From Comamonadaceae bacterium (GTDB taxonomy: Bacteria; Pseudomonadota; Gammaproteobacteria; Burkholderiales; Burkholderiaceae): a stretch of 64,000 nucleotides of DNA. Positions 9,064-17,701 of the stretch are shown here, one piece after another (the first letter of the stretch is position 1; each line of letters starts with the position of its first letter). The notes under the pieces were generated by a model. It ran no database searches. It was not told the DNA's origin and worked only from the letters and a program-made list of their open reading frames with translations. Location of the stretch: the NCBI GenBank assembly GCA_947374535.1, contig CANCCJ010000008.1, positions 7,650-71,649 on the forward strand, given 5' to 3'. The position numbers were made by a program, and so were the translations under genes.

Positions 9064-9632
9064 GTTTAGGTGTTGATGTCTCGCTGCTGGAAACCCTACG
9101 CCCGCCTATGCTGAAGTTTGCCCGCTTGCATTTGAGCCACGCAGAAGATGCGGAAGATTGCGTGCAAGACACCCTGCTTGCTTTTTGGGCCAAGCCAGGG
9201 CAGTTTGACGGGCGCGCCAGTTTGAAAACGTATTTGTTCAGTATCTTGAAAAACAAGGTGGCCGACAAACTCCGAGCACGTTACCGCGACAAGTTTGAAA
9301 CCTTAGAGACAGACACCGATGACTTCGATGTGCTGTTCACGCACCAAGGTGGCTGGCAGGCGGACGAGCAAGTGTCCCGCTGGGCTGAGCCCGATGGCGA
9401 GTTGGCCACGCGTCAGTTCTTAGATGTGTTGGATATTTGTTTGAATCACTTGCCTGAAAAGACGGCGGCCGTGTTCAGTATGAAAGAACTGATGGAAATG
9501 GATACGCCTGAGATTTGTGAGCACCTGGGTGTGTCTAAAGATTTGTATTGGCAGTGTATGAGTCGAGCTCGCAAGAGCATTCAACTGTGTATGACCCAGC
9601 GTTGGTTTGGAGGAGTGGCACATGCGCTGTAA
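9060..9632 (+). CDS. ECF-type RNA polymerase sigma factor
   Basis: This is a 190-residue sigma-70 family ECF factor. Region 2 is at about residues 18-75 (LSHAEDAEDCVQDTLLAFW, core binding and -10 recognition). Region 4 is near residues 130-180 (LPEKTAAVFSMKELM, TPEICEHLGVSKDLYWQCMSRAR helix-turn-helix). The ATG overlaps the BufC-like stop (ATGA). It is the fourth gene of the bufferin-type operon and probably autoregulates it, as does SigmaE in the comparable Neisseria operon. The target promoter was not identified. Confidence 0.9.
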   Translation: MSLGVDVSLLETLRPPMLKFARLHLSHAEDAEDCVQDTLLAFWAKPGQFDGRASLKTYLFSILKNKVADKLRARYRDKFETLETDTDDFDVLFTHQGGWQADEQVSRWAEPDGELATRQFLDVLDICLNHLPEKTAAVFSMKELMEMDTPEICEHLGVSKDLYWQCMSRARKSIQLCMTQRWFGGVAHAL

Positions 9633-9816
9633 AGATTTTGTGTTTCTTCAGTCTTCGGGGCAAATCAAAGAGATGCCTTGGGGCAAAAAGACAGCCACGC
9701 TGTCGCACGTTTGGATGTGTGGCAAGTGCCGCAATTTCCGTCGTAACGATGAGCTGCTGAGTGGGTACATCGAGCAGCTCAAGGCACGGTTACTTGCGGA
9801 TCAACCGCCTAAGTGA
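9622..9816 (+). CDS. Zinc-binding anti-sigma factor (ZAS, MseR-like)
   Basis: This is a 64-residue protein starting at ATG 9622, six bases after a strong GGAGGAG and overlapping the sigma gene by 11 bases. It contains Cys3 and the ZAS signature His29-x3-Cys33-x2-Cys36 (SHVWMCGKCRNFRR), typical of small soluble anti-sigma factors that hold an ECF sigma and release it when the zinc thiols are oxidised or displaced. It is the same size and layout as the Neisseria MseR partner of SigmaE. It overlaps convergent doxX by 16 bases. Confidence 0.8.
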   Translation: MRCKDFVFLQSSGQIKEMPWGKKTATLSHVWMCGKCRNFRRNDELLSGYIEQLKARLLADQPPK

Positions 9817-10283
9817 GCTGGGCGCTCTTTGAGGTGATCTAAAGAGAACCGGCCTGGGCCTTGTGTGAGGATAGTGAACAGCATGAGGCCCAACAGCAAT
9901 GGCACTTTGAAGCCTAAACCCTCATCGGTGTCAATTTGGTTCCAACCGGCCCAGCCCAAATCGAAATGCACGGTGTACACGGCGATGTAAATCACGTAAA
10001 GCAAGGCCAAGCTGGAGAGCCTGCTGTACAAACCAAGGATGATCGCGAGGCCAAGCGTACTTTCTAAAAAACCAGCCGAAATCCAATTGGCTTGGGTACT
10101 CAATAGTGTGTGAGGCAGGGGAAAGTGCAGTCCAGCAAACCAATCAGGAGGTGTGAGGTTTTGCAGCTTGATCCAGCCTGCCCATGCGAATTCGTAGCCG
10201 ACCGACAACCGAAGCAGTAGCAAGCCTGTGCCATCGACGTGTGAACGAATTTTTTGGACTAGGTGGTGAATGACGTTGAGCAT
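9801..10283 (-). CDS. DoxX family membrane protein
   Basis: This is a 160-residue protein with four hydrophobic helices (LLLLRLSVGYEFAWAGWIKL, ISAGFLESTLGLAIILGLY, LALLYVIYIAVYTVHF, VPLLLGLMLFTIL) and the DoxX features near helix 1. DoxX-like proteins (for example HvfX) are recurrent neighbours of DUF692/HvfC loci, but their biochemical role is unclear. Here the gene is convergent to the operon, ending inside the anti-sigma gene, so it needs its own promoter. The start codon at 10283 has no good Shine-Dalgarno sequence. Confidence 0.85.
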   Translation of the reverse strand: MLNVIHHLVQKIRSHVDGTGLLLLRLSVGYEFAWAGWIKLQNLTPPDWFAGLHFPLPHTLLSTQANWISAGFLESTLGLAIILGLYSRLSSLALLYVIYIAVYTVHFDLGWAGWNQIDTDEGLGFKVPLLLGLMLFTILTQGPGRFSLDHLKERPAHLGG

Positions 10284-10345
10284 GATGACTTTCTAAGGAG
10301 TAAGTAATCATGGTTTGTCGCCCCAGACTCTAAAACCTGACATCA

Positions 10346-10552
10346 CTACACATCGCGGACGCGTTCTAGTGTTTCTTTTGCGATCCAACCGATACGGCCT
10401 TCGGCATCCATGCGTTGAATGTCATCCAGCGCAATGCGCATCAACTCGTTCTCGTTCTCAAGTTTGTAGACGCGGTTTCGCAAATTGCTCGCGTCCAGCC
10501 ACGAGCCAATGGCGGTCAACAAACGCGCAATGAAGTAGCCCCAATTAGGCAT
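10346..10552 (-). CDS. Small conserved coiled-coil protein downstream of mnmA
   Basis: This is a 68-residue protein, [20 protein letters not shown] start, with a short hydrophobic N-terminal stretch and then a charged heptad-like segment ([21 protein letters not shown]). It overlaps the mnmA stop by eight bases and is surely co-transcribed with it. I do not recognise a family. The coiled coil recalls SlyX-type small proteins, but similarity is not enough to name it. Confidence 0.65.
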   Translation of the reverse strand: MPNWGYFIARLLTAIGSWLDASNLRNRVYKLENENELMRIALDDIQRMDAEGRIGWIAKETLERVRDV

Positions 10553-11672
10553 GTGTTTGGCTAAATTCTGCCGCGCTGGCAATGACCCCGCCACCCAAGC
10601 ACACCTCGCCGTCATACAACACCGCCGATTGGCCGGGTGTGACGGCCCACTGAGGATCATCAAAGGCGAGCACGATCTCTCCTTTGTCGTTGTAGCTCAG
10701 CGCGCAAGGCGCGTCGGCTTGGCGATAGCGGGTTTTGGCGGCGTAGCGGCCCGGCGCGGGTTGTAGTGGTGCGCACCAGCTCAGGTCGTCGGCATGCAGC
10801 GAGCCGAAAAGCAACCAAGGGTGGTCGTGGCCTTGCACCACATACAAGGTGTTGGTGGTCAAGTCTTTGCGCGCCACAAACCAAGGTTGGTGTTCGCCAC
10901 CGCCGCGCTGCGCGCCTTTTTCTTTGAGGCCACCAATGCCCAAGCCTTGACGTTGGCCAAGCGTGTAAAAACTCAAACCCACATGCGTGCCAATCTTGCG
11001 GCCGCGTTCGTCTTTGATAGGGCCGGGCTCGTTGGCGATGTAGCGGTTTAAAAACTCGCGGAAGGGGCGCTCGCCGATAAAGCAAATGCCGGTGGAGTCT
11101 TTTTTCTTGGCGTTGGGCAAACCAATCTCGTCGGCAATACGGCGCACTTCGGTTTTGTGCAACTCGCCCACGGGGAACAAGGTTTTTGACAGCTGCGTTT
11201 GGTTCAGACGGTGCAAGAAATAGCTTTGGTCTTTGGTGGGGTCCAAGCCTTTGAGTAGCTGAAACTCGCCGCTCACTTCGCGCACGCGGCAATAGTGACC
11301 GGTGGCAATCTTGCCAGCGCCTAGGCGCATCGCGTGGTCTAAAAACGCTTTGAACTTGATTTCAGCGTTGCACAAAATGTCGGGGTTAGGCGTGCGACCC
11401 CCTTGGTATTCGCGCAAGAACTCGGCGAACACGCGGTCTTTGTATTCGGCGGCAAAGTTGACGTGCTCAATCTCAATGCCAAGTACATCGGCTACGGCGG
11501 CGGCGTCTACGAAGTCGATGTTGGACGAGCAGTATTCGCTGTCGTCATCGTCTTCCCAGTTTTTCATGAAGATGCCGACCACGTCGTAGCCTTGCTGTTT
11601 CAACAGGTAGGCGCTGACGGCGGAGTCCACGCCGCCGCTCAAGCCCACCACCACACGTTTGTTATTTGCCAT
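10545..11672 (-). CDS. mnmA: tRNA-specific 2-thiouridylase
   Basis: This is a 375-residue enzyme that thiolates U34 of tRNA-Lys/Glu/Gln. The PP-loop GLSGGVDS is at residues 10-17. The catalytic cysteines are Cys101 (NPDILCN) and Cys197 (STGICFIG). The length is normal. A GATAAT hexamer ends six bases before the ATG, inside the 3' end of the upstream Nudix gene, so mnmA may also have its own leaderless transcript in addition to read-through (seven bases between genes). Confidence 0.97.
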   Translation of the reverse strand: MANNKRVVVGLSGGVDSAVSAYLLKQQGYDVVGIFMKNWEDDDDSEYCSSNIDFVDAAAVADVLGIEIEHVNFAAEYKDRVFAEFLREYQGGRTPNPDILCNAEIKFKAFLDHAMRLGAGKIATGHYCRVREVSGEFQLLKGLDPTKDQSYFLHRLNQTQLSKTLFPVGELHKTEVRRIADEIGLPNAKKKDSTGICFIGERPFREFLNRYIANEPGPIKDERGRKIGTHVGLSFYTLGQRQGLGIGGLKEKGAQRGGGEHQPWFVARKDLTTNTLYVVQGHDHPWLLFGSLHADDLSWCAPLQPAPGRYAAKTRYRQADAPCALSYNDKGEIVLAFDDPQWAVTPGQSAVLYDGEVCLGGGVIASAAEFSQTHA

Positions 11673-11678
11673 GCGCCA

Positions 11679-11684
11679 ATTATC
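11679..11684 (-). promoter_or_regulatory. Putative -10 element of mnmA (leaderless)
   Basis: On the minus strand GATAAT is followed by exactly six bases (TGGCGC) and then the mnmA ATG. It overlaps the Nudix gene stop. No clear -35 is visible. Confidence 0.4.
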
Positions 11685-12180
11685 CCTTTGAGAGGTTGAC
11701 CACGCTGGCGTCCGTGTAGATGAAGCTTATGGGATAGCGTTGGCCCGACAGATGATCTTCCATGCAGCGCAGCACCAGAGGGCTGCGCAAGCGGTGGACA
11801 TTTGCGCGAATTTCGTCTGGCGTCATCCATAGTGTGCGCACGATGCCCTTGTCGAGTTGTGCGCCCAGCACCTGCTCGCCCAACTCGCCGCAATAGGCCA
11901 AGCGCAGGTAGGTCACGTCTTCGGCCGCGCGGCCTTCACGGGCGGGGCGCAGCAGCCGCGACATATAGATGCCCACCATCTCTGTGGGTTTGAAAGTGTG
12001 GGTGGTTTCTTCGAGCGCTTCGCGGGCGCAACCATCCTCGGGTGATTCGCCGGGGTCGAGGTGACCCGCGGGATTGTTCAAGCGTAGACCTTCGGGCGTG
12101 TGTTCTTCAATGAGCAGATAGCGGCCTTCACGTTCAATGATGGCGGCGACGGTGACACTGGGCTTCCAACGTTTATTCAT
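11680..12180 (-). CDS. Nudix hydrolase (NudJ-like)
   Basis: This is a 166-residue Nudix protein. The Nudix box lies at about residues 39-61: [20 protein letters not shown] followed by TTH. The usual Gly after the EE pair is replaced by Thr, but the catalytic REALEE core is intact. Gene order nudix-mnmA is the one seen for NudJ (phosphatase for HMP-PP and nucleoside di/triphosphates) in other proteobacteria. Substrate not deducible. ATG 12180 follows a GATAAT by six bases. Confidence 0.88.
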   Translation of the reverse strand: MNKRWKPSVTVAAIIEREGRYLLIEEHTPEGLRLNNPAGHLDPGESPEDGCAREALEETTHTFKPTEMVGIYMSRLLRPAREGRAAEDVTYLRLAYCGELGEQVLGAQLDKGIVRTLWMTPDEIRANVHRLRSPLVLRCMEDHLSGQRYPISFIYTDASVVNLSKG

Positions 12181-12186
12181 TCGCTC

Positions 12187-12192
12187 ATTATC
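12187..12192 (-). promoter_or_regulatory. Putative -10 element of the Nudix-mnmA operon (leaderless)
   Basis: Minus-strand GATAAT is followed by six bases (GAGCGA) and the ATG of the Nudix gene. A start at the A of ATG would give a leaderless mRNA. No convincing -35. Confidence 0.45.
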
Positions 12193-12282
12193 TTTCGGGT
12201 AAGTCCGGTTCAGTTGGCTTTACAAAGTCGTGTAACCTTGCATCACTCTGACAAGAACAAGTACTCACACGAGGAGAAGCGC

Positions 12283-13413
12283 ATGTTGATTGGTGTTCCC
12301 GCCGAAAATCTAGCTGGCGAGACGCGCGTGGCGGTGACGCCCGAGACGGCTAAAAAACTCATCGCCCAAGGGCACACGGTACGCGTGCAAGCGGGTGCGG
12401 GGGTTGCGGCTAGCGTCACAGATGCGGCGTATGCGGCGGTGGGCGCTGAGGTGGTGGATGCCTCTGCTGCGTGGGGCTGCGACTTGGTGCTCAAGGTGCG
12501 AGTGCCTGATGTTTCTGAAGCGTCCAGCCTCAAAGCTGGTAGCACGGTCGTTGGCATGCTGGAGCCCTTCAATGCACAAGGCCTGCAGCGTTTGGCAGAT
12601 GCCGGTGTGACCGGTTTTGCTCTTGAAGCTGCACCTCGCACGACTCGCGCGCAAAGCATGGACGTGTTGTCTTCACAAGCCAACATTGCAGGCTACAAAG
12701 CCGTCATGTTGGCTGCAGACACATACCAACGTTTCTTCCCCATGCTGATGACGGCGGCCGGCACCGTCAAGGCTGCACGCGTGGTCATCCTGGGTGTGGG
12801 TGTGGCGGGCTTGCAAGCCATTGCCACGGCCAAGCGTTTGGGCGCGGTGATTGAGGCGACCGATGTGCGCCCCAGCGTCAAAGAACAAGTCGAATCGCTC
12901 GGTGCGAAGTTCATTGACGTGCCCTTTGAGAGTCAAGATGAAAAAGACGCTGCCGAAGGCGTGGGTGGTTATGCCCGCCCGATGCCGCAAAGCTGGCTTG
13001 ATCGCCAAAAGGTGGAGGTTGCCAAACGCGTGGCCTTGGCCGATGTGGTGATCACCACGGCTTTGATTCCCGGTCGCGCCGCACCCGTGTTGGTGAGCGA
13101 AGAGATGGTCAAGGCCATGAAGCCGGGCTCGGTGATCATTGACATTGCTGCAGGCAAAGGTGCCGATGGCGTGGGCGGCAACTGCCCGCTGACCGAGGCA
13201 GGTAAAACTGTCATCAAACACGGCGTGACGTTGGTGGGCGAGACCAACTTGCCTGCGCTGGTGGCGGCAGACGCTAGCGCGCTGTATGCCCGCAACGTGC
13301 TTGATTTCTTAAAACTCGTCATCAACAAAGAAGGTGCGTTGCACATCGATTTGGAAGACGACATCGTGGCGGCGTGCTTGGTCACTCGCGACGGTGCGGT
13401 GGTGAAGAAATAA
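12283..13413 (+). CDS. pntA: NAD(P) transhydrogenase subunit alpha part 1
   Basis: This is the 376-residue soluble dI domain (PntAA), which binds NAD(H) in proton-translocating transhydrogenase. The N-terminus LIGVPAENLAGETRVAVTPE is family-typical, and the Rossmann motif VVILGVGVAGLQAIATAKRL is near residue 165. GAGGAG precedes the ATG by six bases. It is the first gene of a pntAA-pntAB-pntB operon, so the alpha subunit is split in two, as in Rhodospirillum and most Burkholderiales. Confidence 0.96.
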   Translation: MLIGVPAENLAGETRVAVTPETAKKLIAQGHTVRVQAGAGVAASVTDAAYAAVGAEVVDASAAWGCDLVLKVRVPDVSEASSLKAGSTVVGMLEPFNAQGLQRLADAGVTGFALEAAPRTTRAQSMDVLSSQANIAGYKAVMLAADTYQRFFPMLMTAAGTVKAARVVILGVGVAGLQAIATAKRLGAVIEATDVRPSVKEQVESLGAKFIDVPFESQDEKDAAEGVGGYARPMPQSWLDRQKVEVAKRVALADVVITTALIPGRAAPVLVSEEMVKAMKPGSVIIDIAAGKGADGVGGNCPLTEAGKTVIKHGVTLVGETNLPALVAADASALYARNVLDFLKLVINKEGALHIDLEDDIVAACLVTRDGAVVKK

Positions 13414-13439
13414 GCAGAGCAAGACAACAAGGATAAAAA

Positions 13440-13763
13440 ATGGACGCTGTTTCTCCCACCCTCGTGAATTTGATTATTTTTGTGCTGGCCATCTACGTGG
13501 GCTACCACGTGGTGTGGACGGTGACACCGGCCTTGCACACGCCACTGATGGCGGTGACCAACGCTATTTCTGCCATCGTCATCGTGGGCGCCATGCTGGC
13601 GGCGGCGATGACTGAAACCACCTGGGGTAAAACCATGGGCGTGTTGGCGGTGGCGCTGGCTGCGGTGAACGTGTTTGGTGGCTTCATGGTTACCAAACGT
13701 ATGCTGGAGATGTTCAGGAAAAAAGACAAGCCCGCCAAGGCAATCGCAGGAGACAAGGCATGA
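13440..13763 (+). CDS. NAD(P) transhydrogenase subunit alpha part 2
   Basis: This is the 107-residue membrane part of the split alpha subunit (PntAB), with three hydrophobic helices (LVNLIIFVLAIYVGYHVVW, AISAIVIVGAMLAAAM, MGVLAVALAAVNVFGGFMVT). It contributes to the proton channel dII. An AAGGA Shine-Dalgarno precedes the ATG. The stop overlaps pntB (ATGA). Confidence 0.95.
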   Translation: MDAVSPTLVNLIIFVLAIYVGYHVVWTVTPALHTPLMAVTNAISAIVIVGAMLAAAMTETTWGKTMGVLAVALAAVNVFGGFMVTKRMLEMFRKKDKPAKAIAGDKA

Positions 13764-15259
13764 GCATGAACTTTGTTTCCATGAACTTGGTCACCTTGTT
13801 GTATTTGGTGGCGAGTGTGTGTTTCATTCAAGCGCTCAAAGGGTTGAGCCACCCCACCACGTCGATTCGCGGCAACGTGTTTGGCATGACGGGGATGACG
13901 ATTGCGGTGCTCACCACGGCTGCGTTGATTGTGAAGTTGTCGGGCTCAGGCATGGGCATGAGCTGGGTGTTGTTGGGGCTGGTCGTTGGCGGCGGCGCAG
14001 GCACGGTGATGGCGCAGCGCGTGGAGATGACCAAGATGCCAGAGCTGGTGGCCTTCATGCACAGCATGATTGGTTTAGCGGCGGTGTTCATTGGTGTGGC
14101 GGCGGTGGCTGAGCCTTGGGCGTTTGGCATCACGGTGGCGCCGCAAGAGTTGGTGACTGGCATGCAAACCGCAGCGGGTTTGGTGATCACAGAAAGCGTG
14201 CAGCGCTTGCCCATCCCCGCAGGCAACCGCTTGGAGTTGTTCCTCGGCGCGGCCATTGGTGCGATTACCTTCAGCGGCTCGGTGATTGCGTTTGGCAAGC
14301 TATCGGGCAAATACAAATTCCGTTTGTTCCAAGGCACGCCGGTGAGCTTTGCGGGCCAGCACCTGCTCAACCTCGTGTTGGGCTTGGTCATGCTGGGCTT
14401 AGGCTTGGTGTTTGTGATGACGGAAGACTGGACGGCCTTCTTTGCCATGCTGGCCTTGGCGTTTGTGATGGGCGTGCTGATCATCATCCCGATTGGTGGG
14501 GCGGACATGCCGGTGGTGGTGTCCATGCTCAACAGCTATTCGGGTTGGGCGGCAGCGGGCATTGGTTTCTCCCTCAACAACAGCATGCTCATCATTGCGG
14601 GCAGCTTGGTGGGGAGCTCGGGCGCGATTTTGAGCTACATCATGTGCAAGGCCATGAACCGTTCGTTCTTCAGCGTGATCTTGGGTGGCTTCGGGGCCGA
14701 GGCGGTGACGGCGGTGGCCGGTGCGCAAGAGCAGCGCCCTGTCAAAAGCGGCAGCGCAGATGATGCGGCCTACATCTTGGCTAATGCGGAGACGGTGGTG
14801 ATCGTGCCGGGCTACGGTTTGGCGGTGGCGCGTGCGCAGCATGCGGTGAATGAGTTGGCTGAGAAGTTGATGCACAAAGGCATCAGCGTGAAGTACGCGA
14901 TTCACCCGGTGGCGGGCCGGATGCCTGGGCACATGAATGTGTTGTTGGCTGAGGCGGAGGTGCCGTACGACCAAGTGTTTGAGATGGAGGACATCAACGG
15001 CGAGTTTGGTCAAGCGGATGTGGCGATCATTTTGGGTGCGAATGACGTGGTGAATCCGGCGGCGTTGGAGAAGGGCAGCTCGATTTACGGCATGCCGATT
15101 TTGGAGGTATACAAGGCCAAGACGGTGATTGTGAACAAGCGGAGTATGGCGTCGGGGTATGCGGGGTTGGACAACGAGTTGTTTTACATGGATAAGACGA
15201 TGATGGTGTTTGGGGATGCCAAGAAGGTGGTTGAAGACATGGTGAAGGCGATTGAATGA
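13760..15259 (+). CDS. pntB: NAD(P) transhydrogenase subunit beta
   Basis: This is a 499-residue protein. The N-terminal half has about eight membrane helices, and the C-terminal dIII domain binds NADP(H) (IVPGYGLAVARAQHAV, AIHPVAGRMPGHMNVLLAEA, ILGANDVVNPAA). It couples proton entry to hydride transfer from NADH to NADP+. ATG 13760 overlaps the pntAB stop by four bases, and its own stop overlaps the downstream acyl-CoA ligase by four bases, so the ligase belongs to the same transcript. Confidence 0.97.
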   Translation: MSMNFVSMNLVTLLYLVASVCFIQALKGLSHPTTSIRGNVFGMTGMTIAVLTTAALIVKLSGSGMGMSWVLLGLVVGGGAGTVMAQRVEMTKMPELVAFMHSMIGLAAVFIGVAAVAEPWAFGITVAPQELVTGMQTAAGLVITESVQRLPIPAGNRLELFLGAAIGAITFSGSVIAFGKLSGKYKFRLFQGTPVSFAGQHLLNLVLGLVMLGLGLVFVMTEDWTAFFAMLALAFVMGVLIIIPIGGADMPVVVSMLNSYSGWAAAGIGFSLNNSMLIIAGSLVGSSGAILSYIMCKAMNRSFFSVILGGFGAEAVTAVAGAQEQRPVKSGSADDAAYILANAETVVIVPGYGLAVARAQHAVNELAEKLMHKGISVKYAIHPVAGRMPGHMNVLLAEAEVPYDQVFEMEDINGEFGQADVAIILGANDVVNPAALEKGSSIYGMPILEVYKAKTVIVNKRSMASGYAGLDNELFYMDKTMMVFGDAKKVVEDMVKAIE

Positions 15260-16938
15260 CGATGAACGCCAGACCTTGGTTAAGCGCCTATCCTGAGGGC
15301 GTGGCTGCAGACATCGACACCACCGCATACGCCTCGCTGGTGGAGTTGATGCAAGAAAGCTTCAAGCTCTTTGGTGACCGGACGGCTTTTAGTTTTTTAG
15401 GCCGCAACTTGACCTACACCGAGCTTGATCGTTTGAGTCAAGTGTTTGCGGCGTATTTGCAAAGCTTGGGTCTGGTCGTCGGAGACCGTGTGGCCATCAT
15501 GCTGCCCAACACCTTGCAATACCCGATTGCGGTTGCCGCTGTGTTGCGCGCCGGTTTTGTGGTGGTCAACGTCAATCCGCTTTACACCCCGCGCGAGTTG
15601 GAGTTTCAACTCAAAGATTCGGGCGCAAAAGCCATCGTCATCTTGGAAAATTTTGGTGCCACTTTGCAAGATTGTTTGGCGCGAACATGCATCGAACATG
15701 TCGTGCTGTGCGCCATGGGCGACCGACTCGGCTGGCTCAAGGGCCTGTTGGTGAACCATGTGGTGCGACGCGTCAAAAAAATGGTGCCGGCTTTTGCATT
15801 GCCAAAAGCGGTGCGCTTCAACGAAGCGTTGGCGCAAGGCGAGCGTTGCACTTTGACGCTGCCTGCGATTCATGGCGACGACTTGGCGGTGTTGCAATAC
15901 ACCGGCGGCACCACCGGTGTGCCTAAGGGCGCTGAGTTGCTGCATCGCAATTTGGTCGCCAATATGTTGCAGGCGTCTGAGTGGTGCGGCCCCGCGCTCA
16001 AGCTCATCCCCGCGACTGAGCAACCCACCTTTGTTTGCGCTTTGCCGCTGTATCACATCTTTGCGTTCAACGTGAATTTGCTGTCGTGCATGCGCATGGG
16101 CGGCTGCTCTATCTTGATTCCCAATCCGCGTGATATTCCGGCGGTGTGCAAAGAGTTGGCCAAGCACCGCTTTCATATTTTTCCGGCGGTCAACACTTTG
16201 TTCAATGCGCTGGCCCACCATGCAGATTTCAGCAAGGTCGATTGGTCGCATTTGGTTGTTACCTTGGGTGGCGGTACCGCTGTGCAAGGCGCGACGGCCA
16301 AGCTGTGGTTGGAGAAAACGGGTTGTCCCATTTGCGAGGCATACGGTTTGTCTGAAACCAGCCCTGCAGCGAGTAGCAACCCAGTGACCAGCCAAAGCTA
16401 CACGGGCTCGATTGGGGTGCCATTGCCGAGCACGGAGATGCGGATCATCGATGACGATGGGAACGAAGTCCCCGTGGGTCAGTCCGGCGAAATTGCCATT
16501 CGCGGCCCGCAAGTGATGGCCGGTTATTGGCAACGCCCAGACGAAACCGCGCGCGTGATGACGCCAGATGGCTTCTTCAAATCCGGCGACGTGGGCATCA
16601 TGGACGAGCGTGGCTACTTCCGCATCATCGACCGGAAAAAAGACATGATCTTGGTCAGCGGTTTCAACGTTTATCCCAACGAGGTTGAAGACGTGGTGGC
16701 GAGCTTGCCTGGAGTTTTGGAGTGCGCCGTGATTGGCATTCCCGATGAACGCTCGGGCGAAGCGGTGAAGTTGGTGGTGGTTAAGAAAGACCCCGCTTTG
16801 ACTGAAGCGCAAGTGATGGAGCACTGTAAGCACAACCTGACAGGTTACAAACTGCCACGCGTGATCGAGTTCCGCGCTGACTTGCCCAAGACGCCCGTGG
16901 GCAAGGTGCTGCGTCGAGAACTGCGCGACCACAAATAA
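15256..16938 (+). CDS. Long-chain fatty acid--CoA ligase (AMP-forming)
   Basis: This is a 560-residue ANL-superfamily enzyme. The AMP-binding P-loop YTGGTTGVPKGAE is near residue 215, AYGLSETSP near 370, and the GYWQRPDETARVM and KSGDVGIMDERGYFRIIDRKKDMI motifs near 420-475, with the C-terminal catalytic Lys in TPVGKVLRR. Overall FadD-like. Its ATG overlaps the pntB stop. Translational coupling of a FadD to transhydrogenase is a gene-order quirk, and a functional link (NADPH supply for lipid metabolism) is only a guess. Confidence 0.93.
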   Translation: MTMNARPWLSAYPEGVAADIDTTAYASLVELMQESFKLFGDRTAFSFLGRNLTYTELDRLSQVFAAYLQSLGLVVGDRVAIMLPNTLQYPIAVAAVLRAGFVVVNVNPLYTPRELEFQLKDSGAKAIVILENFGATLQDCLARTCIEHVVLCAMGDRLGWLKGLLVNHVVRRVKKMVPAFALPKAVRFNEALAQGERCTLTLPAIHGDDLAVLQYTGGTTGVPKGAELLHRNLVANMLQASEWCGPALKLIPATEQPTFVCALPLYHIFAFNVNLLSCMRMGGCSILIPNPRDIPAVCKELAKHRFHIFPAVNTLFNALAHHADFSKVDWSHLVVTLGGGTAVQGATAKLWLEKTGCPICEAYGLSETSPAASSNPVTSQSYTGSIGVPLPSTEMRIIDDDGNEVPVGQSGEIAIRGPQVMAGYWQRPDETARVMTPDGFFKSGDVGIMDERGYFRIIDRKKDMILVSGFNVYPNEVEDVVASLPGVLECAVIGIPDERSGEAVKLVVVKKDPALTEAQVMEHCKHNLTGYKLPRVIEFRADLPKTPVGKVLRRELRDHK

Positions 16939-16940
16939 GC

Positions 16941-17699
16941 ATGCGCCGGATTGCGCTGGTCAGCGCCATGCACGAAGAGCTGGCCGCGGTGTTGGCGCGC
17001 ATGCCCGATGAACAAAAAACCGTGGTCGCGGGCCGTGAGTTCTGGGTAGGGCATTGGCATGGGCATGAGGTGGTGGCGGTGCTGTCTCGCATTGGCAAAG
17101 TGGCTGCGGCAACCACGGCCTCCACCTTGATTGAACGATTTGGCGTCACGCGCATGGTGTTCACCGGTGTCGCGGGTGGCTTGGCGCCGCATGTCAATGT
17201 CGGAGATGTGGTGGTGGCGCGCGAATTTATTCAGCACGACATGGATGCCTCGCCGTTGTTCCCGCGCCATGAAATACCGCTGACGGGCATGACGCGCTTT
17301 CCAGCGGACATGGCGTTGAGCAATGCCTTGGCCAATGCCGCACCTTTGGCATTGCAAGACATGCTGGCATCGCTGCCGCGCGAAGAATGGCTCAACTTAG
17401 ACTTGGATGCTGCACGCGTGCACCAAGGTTTGATTGCGAGCGGGGACCGTTTCGTGTCTCAGACGGCTGAGAGTCAAGCCTTGCAGGCTGATTTGCCTGA
17501 CGCTTTGGCGGTGGAGATGGAGTGCGCCGCTATGGCGCAGGTCTGCCACGACTATGGTGTCCCGCTGGCCGCCGTGCGCACGATTTCAGACCGTGCCGAC
17601 GATGCGGCACATGTGGACTTTCCCCGCTTTATTCAGACCATCGCCAGCCGTTACAGCGTGATGGTGCTTGGTCGCTTGCTGGCAGAGCTGCCCGTTTAG
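16941..17699 (+). CDS. mtnN: 5'-methylthioadenosine/S-adenosylhomocysteine nucleosidase
   Basis: This is a 252-residue phosphorylase-like nucleosidase that cleaves MTA and SAH to adenine plus sugar. Expected features are Glu12/13 in MHEELAAVL, TGVAGGLAP near residue 72, VEMECAAMAQV near 192, and the catalytic Asp in RTISDRADD near 215. It is slightly longer than E. coli Pfs (232), with an insertion around residues 125-160. It starts two bases after the ligase stop and is probably co-transcribed. It ends two bases from convergent corA. Confidence 0.9.
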   Translation: MRRIALVSAMHEELAAVLARMPDEQKTVVAGREFWVGHWHGHEVVAVLSRIGKVAAATTASTLIERFGVTRMVFTGVAGGLAPHVNVGDVVVAREFIQHDMDASPLFPRHEIPLTGMTRFPADMALSNALANAAPLALQDMLASLPREEWLNLDLDAARVHQGLIASGDRFVSQTAESQALQADLPDALAVEMECAAMAQVCHDYGVPLAAVRTISDRADDAAHVDFPRFIQTIASRYSVMVLGRLLAELPV

Positions 17700-17701
17700 G
17701 C

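Noticed and set aside
14399..15328. Open frame of 309 codons on the minus strand
   Set aside because: Antisense of pntB; Arg/His-rich, no domain.
15397..16932. Long open frame (511 codons) on the minus strand
   Set aside because: It is the antisense of the fatty acyl-CoA ligase; His/Gln-rich low-quality sequence and no family.
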